Assembly (NCBI GenBank): GCA_964461815.1 | Contig: CAYWVF010000002.1 | Coordinates: 1-64,000, forward strand | From: JAAZBA01 sp964461815 | Lineage (GTDB): Bacteria; Bacillota; Clostridia; Oscillospirales; QAMX01 | Length of the DNA stretch: 64,000 nucleotides | Reading direction: 5' to 3' | Part shown: positions 34,596 through 42,101 of the stretch, piece after piece | How the letters are laid out: every line of letters begins with the position of its first letter | How positions within the stretch are numbered: position 1 is the first letter of the stretch | The notes under the pieces: generated by a model | Seen by the model: only the letters and a program-made list of their open reading frames with translations | What the model was told of the DNA's origin: nothing | The model's database searches: none | Position numbers and translations under genes: made by a program

Positions 34596-34623
34596 AAAAA
34601 AGTAATGCAAATTACTTTTTTTT
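34596..34623 (+). terminator. Hairpin terminator/attenuator between feoA and feoB
   Basis: A-run plus GTAAT (34596-34606) pairs with ATTAC plus a T-run (34611-34623) around a GCAA loop. It could end a feoA-only transcript and leave feoB dependent on read-through or its own start. Confidence 0.6.
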
Positions 34624-34633
34624 AGCATACCGG

Positions 34634-34647
34634 TTAGCCAAAACTAA
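34634..34647. promoter_or_regulatory. Iron-regulator box 3 (TTAG-N6-CTAA) upstream of feoB
   Basis: TTAGCCAAAACTAA lies after the intergenic terminator and just ahead of a possible -10 TACAAT (34654-34659). This suggests that feoB has its own regulated promoter. Confidence 0.55.
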
Positions 34648-34695
34648 CTTGCGTACAATAAATAATTTAAATAAATTTGCAAGGGGGAACAAACA

Positions 34696-36696
34696 ATGAG
34701 AATTGCTTTGACAGGCAATCCAAACAGCGGTAAGACGACGATGTACAATGCGTTGACCGGAAGAAACGAAAAGGTCGGCAACTGGGCAGGCGTTACCGTA
34801 GAGAAAAAAGAACATCCTATCAAGAAGAGCTTTTACAGCGGCTCCGAGGAGCTTATAGCAGTTGACCTTCCGGGTGCATACTCCATGTCGCCTTTTACAT
34901 CGGAGGAGAGCATCACGAGCTCATACGTTAAGCATGAGAATCCGGATGTTATCATCAACATCGTAGATGCAACTAACATCAGCAGAAGCCTGTTTTTCAC
35001 AACACAGCTTTTGGAATTGGGAGTTCCTGTAGTAGTAGCACTCAACAAAGCGGATATCAATAAGAAAAAGCAGAATAAGATAGACGTTGCAACACTTTCC
35101 GCAAAGCTCGGCTGCCCTGTCATCAATACGGTATCGACATCGGCTGAGGGCTTGGCAGAGGTAGTAAAGGCAGCGGCAGAGCTTAAGGGCAAGACACAGA
35201 CAGCACCGTATGCTCAGGGCGATATCGATCTTACGAGCAAGCAGGCTGTCGAGGCTGCCGACAGAGCACGCTTTGAGTTTGTAAATAAGATCGTTTCATC
35301 TGTAGAAACACGTAAGGTGCTCACAAATCAGAAGAATTCTCAGGATAAGATAGACGATATACTCACGAACAAGTGGCTCGGTATACCGATATTCGCAGTT
35401 GTTATGTTCCTCGTATTCCAGATATCTCAGGCATGGGTAGGCCCGTTTATCGCAGATGCACTTACAGGCTGGCTCGAGACATTCCAGGAATGGGTAGGCG
35501 GACTTTTGACAGATGCAAGCCCGCTTCTGTATGCACTTCTCGTTGACGGCGTTATCGGCGGCGTAAGTGCGGTCATCGGCTTCCTCCCACTCGTTATGGT
35601 AATGTACTTCCTTATCGCTATTCTTGAGGATTGCGGCTATATGGCACGTGTTTCCGTTGTGCTTGACCCGATATTCAAGAAGGTCGGACTCAGCGGTAAG
35701 TCCGTTATTCCGTTCGTTATCGGTACGGGCTGTGCTATCCCGGGTATCATGGCTTGCCGTACAATACGTAATGAGCGTGAACGCAGATCAACTGCAATGC
35801 TCACACCGTTCATGCCCTGCGGCGCAAAGCTTCCGGTAATCGCACTCTTTGCAGGCGCATTCTTTGAGGATGCATCATGGGTAGGTACGATGATGTACTT
35901 CGTAGGTATCATCCTTATCTTCCTCTGTGCGCTCCTTATAAATAAGATCACAGGCTACAAGGTCAGAAAATCATACTTTATCATTGAGCTTCCGGAGTAC
36001 AAGGTACCGTCTCTCTGGAGAGCAGTCAAGGCTATGTGCAGCCGCGGCTGGGCATACATAGTAAAAGCTGCAACGATCATCCTTCTTTGTAACACAGCAG
36101 TTCAGATCATGCAGACCTTTGCATGGGACTTCAGCGTAGCAGAGACAGCAGATGCATCTATCCTTGCATCTATCGCATCACCTTTCGCATATCTCATCGT
36201 GCCGATAGTAGGCGTGCTTTCATGGCAGCTTGCAGCAGCGGCAGTTACAGGCTTCATTGCAAAGGAAAATGTTGTAGGAACACTGGCAGTTTGCTTCGTA
36301 GGACTTGAAAACCTCATCGATACAGAGGAGCTTGCACTCATGGAGGGTGCAGGTGCAGAGGTAGCGGCAGTATTTGCCATCACAAAGGTGGCAGCACTGG
36401 CATATCTGATGTTCAATCTGTTCACACCGCCTTGCTTCGCAGCTATCGGTGCTATGAACAGTGAGATGAAGAGCGCAAAGTGGCTCTGGGGCGGCATCGC
36501 TCTTCAGCTTGGCGTAGGCTACACAGTAGGCTATCTCGTATATCAGATTGGCACACTTATCACAACAGGTGCAGTCGGTGCGGCATTCGTTCCGGGTCTT
36601 ATCGCAGTTCTTGTTATGGCAGCTATCGTAGTTTATATGTGTGTCAATGCTGATAAAAAGATCAAGAGCGAGTATGCTTTAAAGACCGGAAAATAA
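34696..36696 (+). CDS. feoB: Ferrous iron transporter FeoB
   Basis: A 666-residue Fe2+ transporter with an N-terminal G-protein domain. G1 is GNPNSGKTT (7-15), G3 is DLPGAYSM, and G4 is NKAD. A helical GDI-like linker and the membrane core follow, with Gate repeats containing SVIPFVIGTGCAIPGIMA and MLTPFMPCGAKLP (conserved Cys). About eight to ten helices are visible in total. Start at ATG behind AAGGGGG. It precedes a small Cys-rich membrane protein. Regulation is probably iron-dependent through box 3 and the feoA promoter. Confidence 0.96.
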   Translation: MRIALTGNPNSGKTTMYNALTGRNEKVGNWAGVTVEKKEHPIKKSFYSGSEELIAVDLPGAYSMSPFTSEESITSSYVKHENPDVIINIVDATNISRSLFFTTQLLELGVPVVVALNKADINKKKQNKIDVATLSAKLGCPVINTVSTSAEGLAEVVKAAAELKGKTQTAPYAQGDIDLTSKQAVEAADRARFEFVNKIVSSVETRKVLTNQKNSQDKIDDILTNKWLGIPIFAVVMFLVFQISQAWVGPFIADALTGWLETFQEWVGGLLTDASPLLYALLVDGVIGGVSAVIGFLPLVMVMYFLIAILEDCGYMARVSVVLDPIFKKVGLSGKSVIPFVIGTGCAIPGIMACRTIRNERERRSTAMLTPFMPCGAKLPVIALFAGAFFEDASWVGTMMYFVGIILIFLCALLINKITGYKVRKSYFIIELPEYKVPSLWRAVKAMCSRGWAYIVKAATIILLCNTAVQIMQTFAWDFSVAETADASILASIASPFAYLIVPIVGVLSWQLAAAAVTGFIAKENVVGTLAVCFVGLENLIDTEELALMEGAGAEVAAVFAITKVAALAYLMFNLFTPPCFAAIGAMNSEMKSAKWLWGGIALQLGVGYTVGYLVYQIGTLITTGAVGAAFVPGLIAVLVMAAIVVYMCVNADKKIKSEYALKTGK

Positions 36697-36729
36697 AAGG
36701 CAGCTCGCTGATAAAGGAGTTGAGCTTTG

Positions 36730-36906
36730 ATGGAGGACATCATCATTATCGTAATTATCGCAGTTATCGTAGGTCTTGCCGGAATGTATGTATATAAGGC
36801 AAAGAAAAGCGGAAAGAAGTGCGTAGGCTGTCCGGACGGCTGCTCATGCAGCTCGAAGAAGAGTGAATGCTGTTGCTGCGGTGAAGATGAAAAAGTGAAT
36901 AAATAA
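36730..36906 (+). CDS. FeoB-associated Cys-rich membrane protein
   Basis: A 58-residue protein beginning MEDIIIIVIIAVIVG. One N-terminal membrane helix (about 3-22) is followed by a Lys-rich stretch and a Cys-rich tail. The Cys residues are at 31, 34, 38, 40 and a run of four at 47-50. It fits the small FeoB-associated Cys-rich membrane proteins found at feo loci of Firmicutes, proposed partners or metal-handling subunits of FeoB. It has AAAGGAG upstream and lies 33 nt after feoB. Confidence 0.88.
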   Translation: MEDIIIIVIIAVIVGLAGMYVYKAKKSGKKCVGCPDGCSCSSKKSECCCCGEDEKVNK

Positions 36907-36912
36907 AGCAGT

Positions 36913-36953
36913 AAGGCTGTCGTATAATTTGTACGACAGTCTTATCGGTTTTA
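36913..36953 (+). terminator. Terminator after the feo locus
   Basis: A 12-bp stem (36913-36924 with 36932-36943, one G-T pair) is followed by a short T-rich stretch. The next promoter starts immediately after it. Confidence 0.7.
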
Positions 36954-36982
36954 TTGACACTTTAAAAAAATTGTGATATCAT
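36954..36982 (+). promoter_or_regulatory. Promoter of the tandem SIS genes
   Basis: TTGACA (36954-36959), 17-nt spacer, TATCAT (36977-36982). The -10 overlaps the palindrome TGATATCA (36974-36981), also found twice in the moxR promoter. Confidence 0.65.
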
Positions 36983-37086
36983 AAAGTACAAGCAATAATC
37001 AGACTTTAGATGCAGTAAGTGATTAAAAATGCGAGAAGTACTTCAAAATAATGATGAAAAGTATGAAAGTGGGGAGTAGAGACAAT

Positions 37087-37824
37087 ATGCATGGCGAGAG
37101 CTATATAAGGATCGTAACGGATTGCATTTCAAAAGCGTGGGATACGCAGAAGGACGTTATAGGCAAGGCTGCTTCATGGATAGCAGAGACTATAGAGCAG
37201 AAGAAAAACGTGTTTGTCTTCGGCTGCTCACATGCCGGAATAATCGCAGAGGAGGTATTTTACCGAACAGGCGGACTTGCGGTAATAAATCCGATAATGT
37301 TTCCCGGCTTCATGCTGAATACACGTCCCGTTACAATGACGAGTGAGCTGGAACGTGTTCCGGGGCTTGGTGAGATACTGTTAAAGCAGAACCACGTGTC
37401 CTGCGGCGATCTTCTGATAATACATTCCGTATCGGGCAGGAATACCGTGCCGGTCGAAATGGCTTGCGAGGCTAAAAAGCTCGGAGCTCGTACAGTATGT
37501 ATCACGAATCTCGATTACTCCAAAGCTGTTACATCGCGTCATCCGAACGGAAAGCGACTGTTTGAGGTGTGCGACATCGTGATAGACAACTGCGGCGAAA
37601 AGGGAGATGCGGCGGTAAAGCTTGACGGACTTGAGGAACGTATAGGCCCCACATCTACGGCTGTGGGCACAGCTATCATCAATGCAATGGTGATCGAGGC
37701 TGTGGAAAAAATGATAGCTGACGGCATCGTACCGCCTGTATTTATGAGTGCCAACCTCGACGGAGGAGATGCACATAACGCAAAAATGCTTAGTGAGTAC
37801 AAAGACAATATTTTCTATATGTAA
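37087..37824 (+). CDS. SIS-domain protein, UPF0309-like (first of a tandem pair)
   Basis: A 245-residue sugar-isomerase-domain protein resembling UPF0309. VFVFGCSHAGIIAEEVFYRTGGL is the phosphosugar-binding turn, IIHSVSGRNTVPVEMA the conserved Ser-rich loop, and IGPTSTAVGTAIINA the C-terminal helix with the family Pro-Thr-Ser. Homologues bind or isomerise phosphosugars, but the ligand is unknown. ATG 37087 is ten nt from GGGGAG; an earlier in-frame ATG at 37051 lacks a ribosome site. A paralogue follows 29 nt later. Confidence 0.85.
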   Translation: MHGESYIRIVTDCISKAWDTQKDVIGKAASWIAETIEQKKNVFVFGCSHAGIIAEEVFYRTGGLAVINPIMFPGFMLNTRPVTMTSELERVPGLGEILLKQNHVSCGDLLIIHSVSGRNTVPVEMACEAKKLGARTVCITNLDYSKAVTSRHPNGKRLFEVCDIVIDNCGEKGDAAVKLDGLEERIGPTSTAVGTAIINAMVIEAVEKMIADGIVPPVFMSANLDGGDAHNAKMLSEYKDNIFYM

Positions 37825-37853
37825 TTTATGATAAGGAAAAGGGGTCGCAAATT

Positions 37854-38510
37854 ATGATGCTTATGGAGAGATACCGCAGCGCCGTTGACGAGCTGCTGGA
37901 AAAGGTCAGAGCTACGCAAACGGAGAATATTATCAAAGCGGGAGAGATGATAGCCGACAGTGTTGCAAACGGCGGAAAGATACTGTTGAGTGATATCTGC
38001 CACAGTATAGAAAATGACTTGATCTACAGAGGCGGAGGCCCTATTTTCTATAAGCATTACAAAGAGGAGGAGCACAGAGATACTCTTAAGGCAGGAGACG
38101 TGCTTGTAGTCAGCTCGGTGTCCGGACGCACACTTAAGGTGGTAAATTTAGCATATGATATGGTTCAGCGCGGAGTTAAGGTCATAGCATTTACAAGCAT
38201 GGAGTACGCTGTGCAGGTAGAGCCGGTGCATGAATCGGGAAAGAAGCTTTATGAGATAGCGACGCTGACGATGGATAACTGCGCTCCGGCAGCGGAGGCT
38301 ATGCTGGAGGTAGACGGCATCGAGGCTCATTTTGCAGCTGCATCGGGTATTGCATCGGATTATATAATGTGGAATATCACGAGCGTTGCGGTCGAGAAGC
38401 TTCTCGAAAGAGGAATAACGCCAGGTATTCTCAAGAGTGCGAACTTCCCCGGCGGAAATGATTACAATAAGACGATCATTGAACCGAATTACGAAAAATA
38501 CGGCTGGTGA
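37854..38510 (+). CDS. SIS-domain protein, divergent paralogue (second of the pair)
   Basis: A 218-residue protein that aligns with the preceding gene (shared IIKAGEMIADSVANGGKI, VSSVSGRTLKVVNLA, IASDYIMWNITSVAVEKLL). It lacks about 25 residues after the first Gly-rich turn. Its turn reads SDICHSIENDLIYRGGG instead of FGCSHAGIIAEEVFYRTGG. The changes suggest a specialised or non-catalytic partner subunit. Start at ATG behind AAAAGGGG. A strong bidirectional terminator follows. Confidence 0.8.
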   Translation: MMLMERYRSAVDELLEKVRATQTENIIKAGEMIADSVANGGKILLSDICHSIENDLIYRGGGPIFYKHYKEEEHRDTLKAGDVLVVSSVSGRTLKVVNLAYDMVQRGVKVIAFTSMEYAVQVEPVHESGKKLYEIATLTMDNCAPAAEAMLEVDGIEAHFAAASGIASDYIMWNITSVAVEKLLERGITPGILKSANFPGGNDYNKTIIEPNYEKYGW

Positions 38511-38542
38511 TCGGAAACGATCTTCGTTGAGATAAACGGTGA

Positions 38543-38585
38543 AAAAACAGACCGTCCGAAGCTTTACATCGGACGGTCTGTTTTT
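38543..38585. terminator. Bidirectional terminator between SIS genes and rubredoxin
   Basis: A 17-bp perfect stem (38543-38559 with 38569-38585) with A- and T-runs at both ends and a 9-nt loop. It ends the SIS transcript rightward and the metH-rubredoxin transcript leftward. Confidence 0.9.
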
Positions 38586-38599
38586 ATTCAAATTGCAAA

Positions 38600-38761
38600 T
38601 TATTCGGCTTGCGAAAAGCTATCCTTGCCTACTCCGCACAGAGGACATTCAAAGTCCTCGGGAAGGTCTTCGAATTTTGTTCCGGGAGCTATACCGCCAT
38701 CGGGATAGCCTGCCTCTTCATCATATTCCCAGCCGCATACGTCGCATACATATTTTTTCAT
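38600..38761 (-). CDS. Rubredoxin
   Basis: A 53-residue one-iron electron carrier. The two CxxC knuckles are YVCDVCGWEYDEEAG (Cys6, Cys9) and FECPLCGVGKDSF (Cys39, Cys42), with the usual Pro-Asp-Gly-Gly-Ile turn between. Start at ATG behind AAAGGAG. It lies 37 nt after metH in the same direction and before a terminator, so it is probably the last gene of the activation protein-metH-rubredoxin unit. Confidence 0.96.
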   Translation of the reverse strand: MKKYVCDVCGWEYDEEAGYPDGGIAPGTKFEDLPEDFECPLCGVGKDSFSQAE

Positions 38762-38798
38762 GTCATATTCTCCTTTTAATTATATTATTTAAAACAGC

Positions 38799-41228
38799 TT
38801 ACACATTGCCGTTCAGCTGACGGTCGATCTCCTCCGAGTAGCGCACAGCCTCCATCGCATCCTTTGCATACTTGTCAGCACCTATGGCATCGGCGTACTC
38901 CTGATTGAGCACTGCACCGCCTACGAGCACCTTGCACCACGGAGCGTCTCTGCGAAGAAGCTTGATCGTTTCCTCCATAGCCGGGACTGTCGTTGTCATG
39001 AGAGCACTCAAGCCGACAAGAGGCGCATGGAGACGTATGGTCTCCTCTACTATCACCTCGGGAGGTACGTCACGTCCCAGATCGGTGACGGCAAAGCCGT
39101 AGTTTTCGAGAAGAAGCTTTACTATATTCTTTCCTATATCGTGAATATCACCCTTGACTGTAGCTATTACGAAGCTGCACTTGGCAGATGCTTTGCTTCC
39201 TGCCATCTTTTTCTTTATTACCTCGAACGCCGACTTCGCAGCCTCGGCACTCATCAGCAGCTGAGGGAGGTACACGGTCTTTTTCTCAAACCCGACTCCG
39301 ACGATGTTCAGAGCGGGGATGATCTCCTCCTGCACGATAGTCAGTGGAGGCGTATCCTTTAGAAGCGTTGAGGTAAGCTGTGCGGAAAGCTCCTTCATGC
39401 CCTTGACTACAGCCTTTTGAAGCTCCGAGGTGTATTCGTCCTTAGTCGCAGATACCTTAGTCTCCGCAGTGGCTGCCGCAGAGGTACGTGGAACAGATGA
39501 AGCAAATTCTATATAATCGGTGCAGTTGTCATCAAGCCCTGCCAATGCTCTGTATGCATGGTAGGCTTTCATCATCTCGACGGAATACGGATTCATTATC
39601 GCAGCCGAGAGACCCTGCCCGAGTGCAAGTGAAAAGAATGTGCCGTTGATGATATCGCGTCCGGGAAGCCCGAAGGATACGTTTGAAACGCCGAGCGAGG
39701 TATGGCAGCCCAGCTCAGTCCTTATAAGCTTCACAGCCTTCAGAGTCTCAAGCGCTGCATTGTTGTCGGCACTTATCGTCATTGCGAGAGGGTCGAATAT
39801 GATGTCCTTTTTGTCGATCCCATAGCTTTCGGCTACCTTGAGTATACTTCTCGCAACGTTGAGTCGTTCCTCAGCCTTTTCGGGTATACCACGCTCGTCA
39901 AGTGTTAGCGCAACTACGAGTCCGCCGTATTTTTTTGCAAGAGGGAATATCGCATCCATGCTCTCACGCTTACCGTTGACCGAGTTTATCATCGCCTTGC
40001 CGTTATAACGGCGCAGAGCAGTCTCCATCGCAGTCGCATCGGAGGTATCAAGCTGCAACGGCAGATCGATGATCGCCTGAAGCTCAAACGATGCAGTTTT
40101 CAGCATCTCTACCTCGTCAATATCGGGAAGACCGACGTTGACATCGAGAATATGGACTCCTTTTTCCTGCTGAGAGACGCCCTCGTTTAAAATATAATCA
40201 ATATCGTGTGATTTTAACGCCTCTTTGAAGCGCTTTTTACCTGTAGGATTGATCCTTTCACCGATAAGTATCGGTGAATCACCGAATACGACAGCATGTG
40301 TGTATGAAGAAACACAGGTGATGTTCTTTTTCGTGATCTCCGACGGTATGATATCGGAGCTTTCGGAAACCATTGCGGAAATGTATTCGGGAGTCGTACC
40401 ACAGCAGCCGCCGGCGAGACGAACGCCCTTGCGTATCAGCTCGGCTACGTCACATGCGAACTCATCCGGCAGAACATCATATACAGTCTTACCGTCTATT
40501 GTCTTCGGAAGTCCGGCATTCGGCTTTAGGAGCACGGGAAGAGACGAATATTTGAGGTATTCCTCAACGACCTCGGACAGAGCCTTCGGGCCGAGTGAGC
40601 AGTTTACACCTATTGCATCAGCACCCATTCCCTCAAGCATTGCTACCATTGCATGAGGTGAAGCGCCTGTCATGAGCTTGTTGTCTGAGCCGTATGCATT
40701 CGAAACGAATACGGGCAGCGTGCTGTTCTCCTTGGCTGCGAGAAGTGCCGCCTTAGTCTCATAGCTGTCGTTCATCGTTTCGATGAAAATGAGATCGACA
40801 CCATGCTTTACTCCGAGCTTTATTGTTTCGGCAAAGGTAGCCACTGCGTCATCAAAATCAAAATCACCGTATGGCTTGAGCATCCTGCCTGTAGGCCCTA
40901 CGTCGAGCGCTACCCATTTGGGTCCGCTTCCGATACTCTCACGCATCGCAGTACGTGCGTTTTCCACAGCAGCCTTGATTATCAAATCAAGCTCATCTGC
41001 GGAGAATTTCAAAATATTCGCACCGAAGGTGTTTGTGTTTACCACATGGCTTCCGGCATCGAAATAGCTGCGGTGGATGGCTGTTATTATATCCGCATGG
41101 GTGAGGTTCCAACGCTCGGGAAGCTCTCCCGGTGCAAGCCCCTGCTCTTGCAGCAGAGTACCCATGCCACCGTCAAGATAAATTATATGCTCCTTTAAGT
41201 AATCGGTGATCTTCATGTTTATGGTCAT
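38799..41228 (-). CDS. metH: Cobalamin-dependent methionine synthase, without activation domain
   Basis: An 809-residue MetH that transfers a methyl group from methyltetrahydrofolate to homocysteine through a cobamide. Order of domains: homocysteine domain (about 1-290; zinc ligands in GVNCSLGPK and RLAGGCCGTTPEY), pterin-binding domain (about 310-590; LIGERINPTGKK, VNSVNGKRES), cap, and cobamide-binding domain with KGDIHDIGKNIV, whose His ligates cobalt. The protein ends after this domain; the reactivation domain is the separate gene upstream. An alternative start is the Met four codons downstream. No cobalamin riboswitch is visible upstream. Confidence 0.95.
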   Translation of the reverse strand: MTINMKITDYLKEHIIYLDGGMGTLLQEQGLAPGELPERWNLTHADIITAIHRSYFDAGSHVVNTNTFGANILKFSADELDLIIKAAVENARTAMRESIGSGPKWVALDVGPTGRMLKPYGDFDFDDAVATFAETIKLGVKHGVDLIFIETMNDSYETKAALLAAKENSTLPVFVSNAYGSDNKLMTGASPHAMVAMLEGMGADAIGVNCSLGPKALSEVVEEYLKYSSLPVLLKPNAGLPKTIDGKTVYDVLPDEFACDVAELIRKGVRLAGGCCGTTPEYISAMVSESSDIIPSEITKKNITCVSSYTHAVVFGDSPILIGERINPTGKKRFKEALKSHDIDYILNEGVSQQEKGVHILDVNVGLPDIDEVEMLKTASFELQAIIDLPLQLDTSDATAMETALRRYNGKAMINSVNGKRESMDAIFPLAKKYGGLVVALTLDERGIPEKAEERLNVARSILKVAESYGIDKKDIIFDPLAMTISADNNAALETLKAVKLIRTELGCHTSLGVSNVSFGLPGRDIINGTFFSLALGQGLSAAIMNPYSVEMMKAYHAYRALAGLDDNCTDYIEFASSVPRTSAAATAETKVSATKDEYTSELQKAVVKGMKELSAQLTSTLLKDTPPLTIVQEEIIPALNIVGVGFEKKTVYLPQLLMSAEAAKSAFEVIKKKMAGSKASAKCSFVIATVKGDIHDIGKNIVKLLLENYGFAVTDLGRDVPPEVIVEETIRLHAPLVGLSALMTTTVPAMEETIKLLRRDAPWCKVLVGGAVLNQEYADAIGADKYAKDAMEAVRYSEEIDRQLNGNV

Positions 41229-41335
41229 GCTTTTAAAGCATTATCCTTTCTTCGGAATTTGCGTAGATCTTAACGACAGTGAAAATAAGGTGTATCTCTG
41301 TCGCAAAAGCCGTAAAAATGCAATGCAAAAATATT

Positions 41336-42007
41336 TTATGAGCTTTTTCTGTATATACAGTCTGTTTTGCCGCAAGAATCGCATTTTTCATTGACCTTGC
41401 AGCCTTTATCCGAAATACCGACGATAGCTGTAACGGACTTAGTGGGGGACATCAGCATACTGCTGTTGAGAGTGAGCCCTATTTTTCTGGGACAGTCCAG
41501 CACGTTGAATATATCACGCTGTATTTCAAGCGGAAGATCACCGTAGCCGGGGCTGAATCTGGGTCTTGTGAAAAGCCCGTCAGACGCTTTGGCTGAAGTC
41601 AGGTCACGGTTGAACACATCGCACAGACTTTCGATACGCTCCGCACCGATAGCCTGCAGCATGAATGAGCGTGAGGGTGACAGTGAGCCGTATCTTGCGA
41701 TGAGCCTGTCGATCTCAATACCCACGGTACATGCGAAAAGCACGATGCTTCCACAGCCTGCGAGGTTTTTCGCCAGATCGGCAGAGGGAGTTTTTGCAAA
41801 GCCGAGGTCGAGATATCCGTCATGAGCTGTGATCGGAAATTCACGAAAGCATACATTATATGTAAGCTTGCTTTCGACCTCGAGAAGACAGCTTTGAAGA
41901 AGCTCGTCAAGCTCCGGCGTACCGCTTCGCACAAGCGCATACCGAAGTATCTCCTTTTTGTTGATCTCCGGCGCAGCATATTTTTTCGTATAGATATTGT
42001 TTGTCAT
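41336..42007 (-). CDS. MetH reactivation-domain protein (stand-alone)
   Basis: A 223-residue protein equivalent to the C-terminal activation domain of MetH, which binds S-adenosylmethionine to re-methylate cob(II)alamin. The SAM-binding signature is RPRFSPGYGDLPL. LALTLNSS-like segment IGLTLNSSMLMSPTKSVTAIVGI is typical. The tail has C-x2-C-x4-C (CDSCGKTDC), an extra motif that could bind metal. ATG 42007 has GCGGAG upstream. It precedes metH by 107 nt. Thermotoga maritima has a comparably split enzyme. Confidence 0.88.
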   Translation of the reverse strand: MTNNIYTKKYAAPEINKKEILRYALVRSGTPELDELLQSCLLEVESKLTYNVCFREFPITAHDGYLDLGFAKTPSADLAKNLAGCGSIVLFACTVGIEIDRLIARYGSLSPSRSFMLQAIGAERIESLCDVFNRDLTSAKASDGLFTRPRFSPGYGDLPLEIQRDIFNVLDCPRKIGLTLNSSMLMSPTKSVTAIVGISDKGCKVNEKCDSCGKTDCIYRKSS

Positions 42008-42038
42008 ATTCACTCCGCAGTATGTTGGTATACATTAA

Positions 42039-42067
42039 TTATAACACTCGCAGAATGTCAAAGCAAG
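42039..42067 (-). promoter_or_regulatory. Predicted promoter of the MetH-activation gene
   Basis: Minus strand TTGCTT (42062-42067), 17-nt spacer, TATAAT (42039-42044). The spacer lies inside the hairpin that ends the upstream ABC operon. Confidence 0.5.
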
Positions 42068-42082
42068 TCTGCGAGTGTTATT
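42042..42082 (-). terminator. Hairpin after the ABC exporter operon
   Basis: A perfect 14-bp stem (42042-42055 with 42069-42082) follows the ABC gene by 20 nt. The T-tract on the minus strand is poor, and the stem overlaps the next promoter. Confidence 0.55.
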
Positions 42083-42101
42083 TTTACAAACAGTATACAG
42101 A

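Noticed and set aside
41229..41335. A cobalamin riboswitch ahead of metH
   Set aside because: The gap is only 107 nt and no B12-box-like or conserved riboswitch core could be recognised.
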